Shown one piece after another: positions 42,842 through 49,955 of a stretch of DNA of 64,000 bases; position 1 is the first letter of the stretch, and the number at the start of each line of letters is the position of its first letter. Source of the stretch: Bacteroidota bacterium (GTDB lineage: Bacteria > Bacteroidota > Bacteroidia > Chitinophagales > Chitinophagaceae). The stretch is from positions 124,001 to 188,000 of the forward strand of contig JAEWJK010000014.1 of NCBI GenBank assembly GCA_023386555.1, written 5' to 3'. The notes below the pieces were generated by a model. It did no database searches. It was not told the origin of the DNA and worked only from the letters and a program-made list of their open reading frames with translations. The position numbers were made by a program, and so were the translations under genes.

Positions 42842-43243
42842 ATGACAGATCATCCGATCATACTGTTTGATGGTGTTTGTAATTTCTGCAATGGAGCGAT
42901 CAATTTTATCATCAAGAGAGACAAGAAAAGAGTGTTTCGTTATGCTGCTTTACAATCGGAAGCTGGTCAGCAATTATTGAAACAACACGATCTTTCTACA
43001 ACCGATCTGGATTCGTTCGTTCTCGTTTATAAAGGGAATACTTACAAAAAAACTTCGGCGGCTTTATATGTTGCGCAAATACTTGGTGGTGCATGGAAGC
43101 TGACAGGTATTTTCAGAATATTGCCATCACCTGTTAGAGATGTGGCTTATAATATCATTGCCAATAATCGATATCGCTGGTTTGGCAAAAAAGAGAGTTG
43201 CATGATACCCACACCTGAAGTAAGAAGTTTATTTCTGCAATAG
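42842..43243 (+). CDS. thiol-disulfide oxidoreductase DCC family protein (DUF393)
   Basis: A 133-residue protein with the family signature near the N-terminus, FDGVCNFCNGAINFIIKRDKK, giving a CNFC redox-type pair and the DCC-family Asp. The YAALQSEAGQQLL and the aromatic RYRWFGKKE segment are also typical. A redox role is assumed from the CxxC and thioredoxin-like fold; the substrate is unknown. A TATCTTTA box (7 of 8 to TAnnTTTG) ends 5 bases before the ATG. It shares orientation with the desaturase gene 49 bases downstream. Confidence 0.88.
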   Translation: MTDHPIILFDGVCNFCNGAINFIIKRDKKRVFRYAALQSEAGQQLLKQHDLSTTDLDSFVLVYKGNTYKKTSAALYVAQILGGAWKLTGIFRILPSPVRDVAYNIIANNRYRWFGKKESCMIPTPEVRSLFLQ

Positions 43244-43292
43244 CCGCTTTTGGACGAATTTTTGATAGCTTACAGCAAGTAAATTACACTGA

Positions 43293-44363
43293 ATGAGGGC
43301 TTTACCTGTTATTACCGATCCTGTTTATGTTGAAAGAGAATACTCCTGGGTAGACAGGCAATTTCTTAAACTGATTAACGACAAACGTGATCTTCCATTC
43401 ATCTACCTTATTTTAAAAATCACCTTTATCGTTTTTCCAATAGCCTTTTTACTCTACACATCTTTGTTACCTAATTGGGCCTGGTGGTTAGTAGCAGTGT
43501 TTTACCAGGCAGTTAATTTTTATTTCCGTGCACCTTTTGGATTAATGATGCATTGCATCAGCCACAGGCATTTCTTTAAAAAGAAGTTCAAAGTATTTTA
43601 TCGCTACATCATCTGGATCATGTGTCCTTTTATGGGTCATACACCTGAAACATATTTTTCGCACCACATGGGTATGCACCATGCTGAAAATAATATGCCT
43701 GAAGATGACAGCAGCACCATGATGTACCAAAGAGATTCTTTAAGATCATTCTTAAAATACCTCGGTCATTTTATTCTGTTAGGTTTTAAAGGATTGCTGC
43801 AATATCTTTTTTCAAGAAATAAAAAGAAACTGGCTCATCGTGCTATGGCTGGAGAATTTACATTCTTCGCTTTTTGTATAGCCATGTGCTTCGTAAATTT
43901 TGCCGGAACGATGGCCGTGTTCGTTGTTACATTTTTCATCTCAAGGATGATAATGATGGTGGGTAATTGGACACAACATTCTTTCATTGATCCTGCAGAG
44001 CCTGATCATCCTTATAAGAACTGCATCACCACCCTCAATGTTCATTACAACAAAAGATGCTGGAATGATGGTTATCATACCAGCCATCATGCTAGACCTG
44101 CTTTACACTGGACCGAACATCCACATTCATTTATGGAGAATATAGATGAATATGCAAAGCACAAAGCAATCGTATTTGACAAGCTCGATTTCGGTGGTGT
44201 GTTTTTGTGTTTGATGACGAAGAATTATCAAAAACTGGCAGATCACCTTGTGAATATAAAAGGTGAGTTCAGTTCTGAAGAAGAAGCAATTAACATCTTA
44301 AAAGAACGTACAAAACGTTTTCCTGAAGAGATTTTACAAAGCGGCAATTACCAGCCTGCTTAA
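43293..44363 (+). CDS. membrane fatty acid desaturase family protein
   Basis: A 356-residue integral membrane di-iron enzyme. All three histidine clusters are present: HCISH at 87-91, HHMGMHH at 124-130 and HTSHH at 262-266, with HYNKRCWNDGY before the third. Several hydrophobic helices are at about 40-62, 180-205 and 215-235. Such enzymes desaturate or hydroxylate acyl chains or related lipids; the exact substrate is not readable. It is likely in one unit with the upstream DCC protein. Confidence 0.9.
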   Translation: MRALPVITDPVYVEREYSWVDRQFLKLINDKRDLPFIYLILKITFIVFPIAFLLYTSLLPNWAWWLVAVFYQAVNFYFRAPFGLMMHCISHRHFFKKKFKVFYRYIIWIMCPFMGHTPETYFSHHMGMHHAENNMPEDDSSTMMYQRDSLRSFLKYLGHFILLGFKGLLQYLFSRNKKKLAHRAMAGEFTFFAFCIAMCFVNFAGTMAVFVVTFFISRMIMMVGNWTQHSFIDPAEPDHPYKNCITTLNVHYNKRCWNDGYHTSHHARPALHWTEHPHSFMENIDEYAKHKAIVFDKLDFGGVFLCLMTKNYQKLADHLVNIKGEFSSEEEAINILKERTKRFPEEILQSGNYQPA

Positions 44364-44420
44364 CATTTCTTTTGCCTCTTATGGTATGCTTCTGGAAGTA
44401 TTTCTCACAAATTGATAGTT

Positions 44421-44612
44421 ATGAAAGATACAAGAGGAACCATTAATCAACAGAGCAAACAAGGAATGGATTACAACAAAAAAAGACCTGAGGTAAGAGA
44501 TAATCTTGACAGCAGGAAAAATCTCGAACAGCAGTTTAAAGGAAGTGACGTAACACATAATAAAAAAGAAACCAGAACATTACCAAGTGGTAATAATTCA
44601 AAGAATAAGTAA
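44421..44612 (+). CDS. small hydrophilic protein of unknown function
   Basis: A 63-residue polar protein (MKDTRGTINQQSKQGMDYNK onward), rich in Lys, Asn, Gln and Asp, with no hydrophobic segment, probably disordered. The ATG at 44421 is preferred to a TTG at 44412. It lies 57 bases after the desaturase and is closed by a strong terminator, which supports a real transcribed gene. The composition is reminiscent of small stress-related hydrophilic proteins, but no family is recognised. Confidence 0.6.
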   Translation: MKDTRGTINQQSKQGMDYNKKRPEVRDNLDSRKNLEQQFKGSDVTHNKKETRTLPSGNNSKNK

Positions 44613-44617
44613 AAAAG

Positions 44618-44643
44618 AAAAGACCTCGTTTGAGGTCTTTTTT
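44618..44643 (+). terminator. intrinsic terminator after the small hydrophilic gene
   Basis: Perfect 10-bp stem AAAAGACCTC / GAGGTCTTTT, 4-base loop GTTT, T run to 44643. It works for the plus strand and probably ends the DCC-desaturase unit too. Confidence 0.92.
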
Positions 44644-44676
44644 CTGTAACCGCTATGTCACTAAGACGCAATGATT

Positions 44677-44889
44677 TTATACTCCGTCTCGAGGGATCAT
44701 TTCATAAATGCTAAAACAGATCCACATAAAGAATGCTGATAATACAAAAGCAGAAGATAATGCAACAAAAGATTTCTTTGCATCACCACCTTTTACATAC
44801 TTCAAGGCTAATGGGATGGTTAATGCTGGAGTAAGTAGTACACAGCAAAAAGAAATAATTCCTAACGTATCAAAAATCTCAATACTCAT
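44677..44889 (-). CDS. small membrane protein of unknown function
   Basis: A 70-residue protein with two hydrophobic helices (about 9-29, with CCVLLTPALTIPLALKYVKG, and 41-62) joined by a short GGDAKKS loop. I do not recognise a named family, but the two-helix pattern and the ALKYVKGGDAKKSF loop are more protein-like than the overlapping plus-strand frame. It lies downstream of the E1 gene, separated by 51 bases. Confidence 0.6.
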   Translation of the reverse strand: MSIEIFDTLGIISFCCVLLTPALTIPLALKYVKGGDAKKSFVALSSAFVLSAFFMWICFSIYEMIPRDGV

Positions 44890-44940
44890 ATCTTAAGCTT
44901 ATTGCAACCCTTTCTCCTTCATTTCTCTTTATCTCTTAGT

Positions 44941-47322
44941 CTACTCAGCCATCATTTCTTTAATCACCTCAATGATTTCTTCAGCATTTGGTTTGCTGAA
45001 GTAATCACCATCACTTCCATAAGCCGGACGATGTGCTTTACCGGTGATCGTTCTTGGTTTGCAATCGATCCAGCGATAAGCAGATTGTTCTTCCATCACT
45101 TTATTGAACATATAGGCTGCAGCTCCACCTGGCACATCTTCATCGATAAATACAACACGATTTGTTTTCTTTACCGATTCAACGATCATGTGATTAAGAT
45201 CAAAAGGAACTAACGTCTGCACATCTACTATCTCACAGCTAACACCCAGGTTTTCCAATCTTGTGGCAGCTTCCTGCACAATTCGTAAAGTAGAACCATA
45301 AGAAACGATGGTAATATCGTTTCCTTCTTTGATCACTTCCGGTACACCGAAAGGAACAATATAATCTAAGAGATTAGAAGGCATCTTTTCCTTCAATCGA
45401 TATCCATTCAAACATTCCACTACAATTCCGGGATCATTGCTTCTTAATAGTGTGTTGTACATACCAACGGCCTGCACCATATTTCTTGGTACGCAAACAT
45501 ACATTCCACGAAGTGCATTTATCACAACACCCATTGGCGATCCGCTATGCCAGATACCTTCAAGTCTGTGACCACGTGTACGAATGATTAACGGACAACT
45601 TTGCTGACCCTTTGTTCTGTAATGAAGGGTTGATACATCATCACTCAAAGGTTGTAAGCCATACAATAAATAATCTAAGTATTGTATTTCTGCTATCGGT
45701 CTGAGACCTCTTAAAGCCAAACCGATTGCCTGTCCAACAATTGTCAATTCACGAATGCCGGTATCTGATATTCTATGCTCACCATGCTTTTCCTGCAACC
45801 CGGCAAAACCCTGGTTTACATCGCCAATAAAGCCAACATCTTCTCCAAATGCCAATACTTTTGGATTAGTACTGAATAACTGGTCGAAGTATTTATTCAA
45901 CACTTCATAACCATTAACCGTTACCGCATCAAAAGATATCATTGGCTTAACCTGCTCTACCTTTAATGCACCTTTCGAACCTTCGTTATACAGATAAGTA
46001 TTATATAAAGACTGATTTTCTTTTTTCAGATAATTATAAAAGTCTTTTAACTCCTGTGCATGAGGTGCATCACCATTTAATTCAAGCGTAATACCGATGG
46101 CTCTCATCACATCTCTTCTCATTGGTTCTTTGGCAGCTCTTAATTCATTGGTAAGATTCTGCAACACTTCATTAGATGAACCGAAAGGTTCTAACAGGTC
46201 CAATGCTTTTGCAACCTGATCTTTGATAGGCGTTAGATATTTACTCCAGGCATTGTTCTTACTGTTCTTTACAAATTCTTTCGCATCAGTTTCTATTGCT
46301 TCCAATTCTTCTTCTGAACCAATTCCGTTACCTACGATCCATTCTCTCATCTTTTTAATACAATCCCATTCTTTTTCCCACTCCAGTCTTTCAGGTGTCT
46401 TATATCTTTCATGGCTACCAGAAGTAGAATGGCCTTGAGGCTGTGTTACTTCTTCCACATGAAATATTGCGGGCACATGAGTTTCTCTCACTTTCTGTAA
46501 AGCTTCTTCAAACACTTCACACATTCCTGCATAATCCCAGGCTTTTACTTTATAAATATTCAATCCATTTGTATCATCCTGCTTCTGCATTCCTTTTAAC
46601 GCAGATGAGATTGAGGCTTTGGTTGTTTGATATTTTTTAGGAACTGATATACCATATCCATCATCCCAGACAAAAACAGCCAAAGGCACTTGCAATACTC
46701 CTGCAGCATTGATGGTTTCCCAGAAATGTCCTTCACTGGTACTAGCATCACCAATTGTACAGAAACATATTTCATTTCCTTTTCGGGAAAGATTATCGAA
46801 TTGATGTAATTGTTCAATATTTCTAAAACACTTTGAAGCGAAAGCCAAACCTAAACCTCTTGCCATCTGGCCTGCTGTTGGAGCAATATCCGAGGAAACA
46901 TTCTTTTTATTGGCCAGATCAAGCCAGTTACCATCTTCGTCAACCAGTTTTGTAGCAAAATGTGCATTCATTTGTCTGCCACCACTAAAAACATCATTGT
47001 TCACGTCCGGATCTGCATATAACTGGGCAAAAAATTGTTCAACAGTACCTAAACCGCTGGCAAACATGAAAGTTTGGTCTCGATAATAGCCCGAACGAAA
47101 ATCTCCCGGCTGAAAAAATTTAGCCATAGCTACCTGTGCCACTTCCTTTCCATCACCAAAAATTCCAAACTTAGCCTTACCAGTAAGCACTTCTTTCCTT
47201 CCTAATAAACTGGTTTCCCGGCTAATGATGGCCGTTTTGTAGTCTTCGATGACAGCAGTTCTGAAAGCATCGTAGCTGAGCATATCCTCATTCATGGCAG
47301 AAGTTGCCTGGGTTTGTTCCAT
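44941..47322 (-). CDS. 2-oxoacid dehydrogenase E1, fused alpha and beta subunits (branched-chain type)
   Basis: A 793-residue thiamine-diphosphate enzyme. The alpha part (about 1-440) carries SGYYRDQTFMFASGLGTVEQFFAQ, the GDASTSEGHFWETINAAGVLQ ThDP/Mg region and a VWDDGYGIS loop. The beta part (about 470-793) carries LAFGEDVGFIGDVNQGFAGL, IGLALRGLRPIAEIQYLDYL, RTRGHRLEGIWHSGSPMG and the C-terminal GGAAAYMFNKVMEE. The order alpha-beta in one chain is the Bacteroidota arrangement of the branched-chain 2-oxoacid dehydrogenase E1. It feeds acyl-CoA for branched fatty acid synthesis together with E2 and E3 encoded elsewhere. Substrate preference is inferred. Confidence 0.88.
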   Translation of the reverse strand: MEQTQATSAMNEDMLSYDAFRTAVIEDYKTAIISRETSLLGRKEVLTGKAKFGIFGDGKEVAQVAMAKFFQPGDFRSGYYRDQTFMFASGLGTVEQFFAQLYADPDVNNDVFSGGRQMNAHFATKLVDEDGNWLDLANKKNVSSDIAPTAGQMARGLGLAFASKCFRNIEQLHQFDNLSRKGNEICFCTIGDASTSEGHFWETINAAGVLQVPLAVFVWDDGYGISVPKKYQTTKASISSALKGMQKQDDTNGLNIYKVKAWDYAGMCEVFEEALQKVRETHVPAIFHVEEVTQPQGHSTSGSHERYKTPERLEWEKEWDCIKKMREWIVGNGIGSEEELEAIETDAKEFVKNSKNNAWSKYLTPIKDQVAKALDLLEPFGSSNEVLQNLTNELRAAKEPMRRDVMRAIGITLELNGDAPHAQELKDFYNYLKKENQSLYNTYLYNEGSKGALKVEQVKPMISFDAVTVNGYEVLNKYFDQLFSTNPKVLAFGEDVGFIGDVNQGFAGLQEKHGEHRISDTGIRELTIVGQAIGLALRGLRPIAEIQYLDYLLYGLQPLSDDVSTLHYRTKGQQSCPLIIRTRGHRLEGIWHSGSPMGVVINALRGMYVCVPRNMVQAVGMYNTLLRSNDPGIVVECLNGYRLKEKMPSNLLDYIVPFGVPEVIKEGNDITIVSYGSTLRIVQEAATRLENLGVSCEIVDVQTLVPFDLNHMIVESVKKTNRVVFIDEDVPGGAAAYMFNKVMEEQSAYRWIDCKPRTITGKAHRPAYGSDGDYFSKPNAEEIIEVIKEMMAE

Positions 47323-47494
47323 GGAGCAAAAATAACCATTACCGCTTCAAAGCCAAAATGCAATACATCACGATTTCATTCGGATTTGATGAATCTAATA
47401 TTTAATATCTTCTTAAAACACTACATTAGCAGTCACCAGAATTTGATGGTAATAATATTTTTCTAACTTTACCAGACTAAAAACCACAGTACAA

Positions 47495-47965
47495 ATGAAG
47501 AAGTTTACTCTATTGGCTGCAAGCCTTTTCTTCTTTGCAGCTATCAATGCACAAGCTCCTGCAAAGCCAGAAGTTAAAGAACAGCAAGAAGTTAAAGACA
47601 TTACAAAGACGCTTACGTTCAAAAACGACAACTACGACTTCGGTAAGATCCCTCAGGGAAAACCAGTTGAGTTTGAACTTGAAGTAAAAAATATTAGTGG
47701 TGAAGAAGTGAAAATTGAGAACGTACAGGTTAGTTGTGGTTGCACTACTCCAAAATGGCAGGCTGGTCCTTATAAAGCCGGTGAAACATTTAAAATAGGT
47801 TTAGGATTTAATGCAGCTGCTGCAGGTCCTTTTAATAAAACTGTTACCGTTTACTTTTCTGGTGGATTAACTAAAGTGGTAACCTTCAAAGGTGAAGTAT
47901 TTACTGCTCCACAAGATGCAGCACCAAAAAATGAAGGCGTAGGCAAATTGAAACCTGGTAATTAA
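47495..47965 (+). CDS. DUF1573 domain protein, secreted
   Basis: A 156-residue exported protein: signal peptide (MKKFTLLAASLFFFAAINAQ), then the DUF1573 beta-sandwich from about 45 to 140 with YDFGKIPQGKPVEFELEVKN, VQVSCGCTTPKWQAGPYKAG and GPFNKTVTVYFSGG. It is widespread in Bacteroidota as a periplasmic protein, function unknown. The VSCGCTTP pair of cysteines is invariant in the family. A TAACTTTA box (7 of 8) lies upstream. The next gene is a shorter paralogue 20 bases downstream. Confidence 0.9.
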   Translation: MKKFTLLAASLFFFAAINAQAPAKPEVKEQQEVKDITKTLTFKNDNYDFGKIPQGKPVEFELEVKNISGEEVKIENVQVSCGCTTPKWQAGPYKAGETFKIGLGFNAAAAGPFNKTVTVYFSGGLTKVVTFKGEVFTAPQDAAPKNEGVGKLKPGN

Positions 47966-47985
47966 TCTTATTTAGTTTTAGAAAT

Positions 47986-48366
47986 ATGAAACAATTATTT
48001 GTTCTTGCATTTTTATGTATCAATGCAGTTGCATTTGGTCAGACTAAAAACGACATTAAGTTTAAAGCAATGTCTCATAATTTTGGAAAGATCAAACAAA
48101 ATGTGCCCGTAACTTATACGTTTAGTTTTACAAATGCTACCGCTTCAAGACCTTTGATCGTTGAAGATGCTACGGCTGAATGTGGATGTACAAAACCGGA
48201 GTACTCGAAAGCACCAATCGGTAAAGGAAAATCAAGCAATATCAAAGTAACATATAACGCTGCAACTCCAGGCACTTTTTCGAAGAAGGTTACTGTGAGG
48301 TTTGCAAATATCGCCGAACCGGTTATTTTAACAATTACCGGTGACGTTGTGGCTGCGACCAAATAA
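47986..48366 (+). CDS. DUF1573 domain protein, secreted (second copy)
   Basis: A 126-residue paralogue of the upstream protein: signal peptide (MKQLFVLAFLCINAVAFGQ), HNFGKIKQNVPVTYTFSFTN, AECGCTKPEYSKAPI and GTFSKKVTVRFANI. It shares the fold and the CGCT motif but differs widely in sequence, so the duplication is not recent. It lies 20 bases after the first copy and is closed by a strong terminator, so the pair is a two-gene operon. Confidence 0.9.
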   Translation: MKQLFVLAFLCINAVAFGQTKNDIKFKAMSHNFGKIKQNVPVTYTFSFTNATASRPLIVEDATAECGCTKPEYSKAPIGKGKSSNIKVTYNAATPGTFSKKVTVRFANIAEPVILTITGDVVAATK

Positions 48367-48400
48367 ATCAAATCAAGAGAAAATTCTTCTTACACATTAT

Positions 48401-48430
48401 AGTCCTGCTTTACGGCAGGACTTTTTGTTT
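48401..48430 (+). terminator. intrinsic terminator after the DUF1573 pair
   Basis: Perfect 8-bp stem AGTCCTGC / GCAGGACT, 6-base loop, then five T. Confidence 0.92.
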
Positions 48431-48466
48431 TCATATACTTAGCGATTGAACTACTATAAAGCTTAT

Positions 48467-48543
48467 GTTGTGTCACCCACTTCAACGTTCAGAACTTTGG
48501 TGAACAGACAATCTTCAGTACAAGAGTGCGACGCAAGTAAAGC
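48467..48543. repeat. inverted pair of interspersed arms (A left, B right)
   Basis: The left arm GTTGTGTCACCCACTTCAAC then GTTCAGAACTTT (48467-48498) faces the right arm AATCTTCAGTACAAGAGTGC then GACGCAAGTAAAGC (48510-48543). Outer flanks AAGCTTA and TAAAGCT also pair. It lies 60 bases upstream of the aminotransferase promoter box. Confidence 0.92.
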
Positions 48544-48602
48544 TGAATCGGAGTTGCCGGAACCCTGCCAACAAAATCATATACCAGTTCAACTTCGTCT
48601 TT

Positions 48603-48610
48603 TATCTTTG
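48603..48610 (+). promoter_or_regulatory. Bacteroidota -7 box for the aminotransferase
   Basis: TATCTTTG, a perfect TAnnTTTG, lies 4 bases before the ATG at 48615, so the mRNA is probably leaderless. Confidence 0.55.
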
Positions 48611-48614
48611 CCGC

Positions 48615-49811
48615 ATGTTACAAATAAGCCAACGTGGACAGTTAATGCCAGCTTCTCCAATCAGGAAGTTGGTTCCGTATGCAGAAGCAGCAAAAAAGAA
48701 AGGTGTACAAGTGTATCATTTGAATATCGGCCAACCAGATATTGAAACACCAAAGATGGTTTTGGATGCAGTACGTAACTCAGATTTTAAAGTGTTGGAG
48801 TATAGTCATAGTGCAGGTAATGAAACTTACCGGAAAAAACTGGTTAAGTATTATGAAAGTGTTGGTATTAATGTTAATCATAACGAGATCATCATAACAA
48901 CAGGTGGCAGTGAAGCGATTCTATTTGGCTTCATGACATGCATGGATGCCGGTGATGAAGTAATTATTCCCGAACCTTTTTATGCAAACTACAATGGATT
49001 TGCAGTAGCTGCAGATGTGAAAGTTGTTCCTGTAACATCGCATATTGAAAATGGATTTGCATTACCGCCAATAGAAGAAATTGAAAAGAAGATCACTGCA
49101 AAAACAAAAGCGATCGTCATTTGCAATCCTAATAATCCGACTGGTTATTTGTATAGCAAAGAAGAGATGGAGCAGTTGAAGGAGATCATCTTAAAACATA
49201 ATCTGTATTTATTTTCTGATGAAGCTTATCGTGAATTTTGCTATGAAGGGAAACAGGTTAGTGCCATGCATTTAACAGGTGTGGATGATAACGTTATTAT
49301 AATGGATACGATCAGTAAAAGATATAGTGCCTGTGGTGGAAGGATCGGTGCATTTGTAACAAAAAATAAAACGGTACTGGATGCTGCAATGAAATTTGCA
49401 CAGGCAAGATTAAGCCCACCAAGTTTTGCTCAAATTGCAGGTGAGGCGGCTATTGATCTTCCTGCAGATTATTTTGATACTACCAAAGCTGAATACAAAC
49501 AAAGAAGAGATCTTATTGTACAAAGATTGAATGCTATGGAAGGTGTTTTTTGTCCGAACCCTGGTGGTGCATTTTATGCAATGGCGAAACTTCCGATAGA
49601 TGATGCTGATAATTTTTGTCAGTGGTTATTAGAATCTTTCGATCATAATAAACAAACTGTAATGCTTGCACCTGCAACAGGTTTTTATGGAACAGCAGGT
49701 TTGGGTAAACAGGAAGTTCGTTTGGCTTATGTACTCAATACTACTGCTATCAATGCTGCAATGGATTGTTTAGAAGTAGCATTGAAGGAGTATCCCGGGA
49801 GAAAGAATTAA
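48615..49811 (+). CDS. class I/II pyridoxal-phosphate aminotransferase (aspartate-type)
   Basis: A 398-residue fold-type I aminotransferase. The PLP lysine is Lys235 in MDTISKRYSACGGRIGAF; other marks are ITTGGSEAILFGFM, VICNPNNPTGYLYSKEE, LYLFSDEAYREF (the Asp contacting PLP) and the C-terminal EVRLAYVLN (substrate-carboxylate Arg). It resembles aspartate/aromatic aminotransferases, but the amino-acid specificity cannot be read. Single gene. Its promoter lies in the spacer together with a repeat pair. Confidence 0.92.
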   Translation: MLQISQRGQLMPASPIRKLVPYAEAAKKKGVQVYHLNIGQPDIETPKMVLDAVRNSDFKVLEYSHSAGNETYRKKLVKYYESVGINVNHNEIIITTGGSEAILFGFMTCMDAGDEVIIPEPFYANYNGFAVAADVKVVPVTSHIENGFALPPIEEIEKKITAKTKAIVICNPNNPTGYLYSKEEMEQLKEIILKHNLYLFSDEAYREFCYEGKQVSAMHLTGVDDNVIIMDTISKRYSACGGRIGAFVTKNKTVLDAAMKFAQARLSPPSFAQIAGEAAIDLPADYFDTTKAEYKQRRDLIVQRLNAMEGVFCPNPGGAFYAMAKLPIDDADNFCQWLLESFDHNKQTVMLAPATGFYGTAGLGKQEVRLAYVLNTTAINAAMDCLEVALKEYPGRKN

Positions 49812-49878
49812 TTACACTTTGGATGTTGCACTCTGAGTTTCCCTAAAGGGTAGATGAAGAAAACACTATTGATGCAAA

Positions 49879-49915
49879 CAATACATGGCACCACTTAAAA
49901 TAATTTCATGTATTG
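49879..49915. repeat. 9-bp perfect inverted repeat upstream of the TonB receptor
   Basis: CAATACATG (49879-49887) and CATGTATTG (49907-49915) with a 19-base spacer. There is no T run. It lies 41 bases before the receptor ATG, so it could be an operator or an RNA structure; it could also be chance. Confidence 0.5.
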
Positions 49916-49955
49916 GCCTGGAATTCGCAGCAAATAATCATCTCACAAACTGCTG

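Noticed and set aside
44708..44896. Plus-strand open frame opposite the small membrane gene
   Set aside because: Composition is low-complexity without hydrophobic or family pattern; the minus-strand frame has two proper membrane helices.
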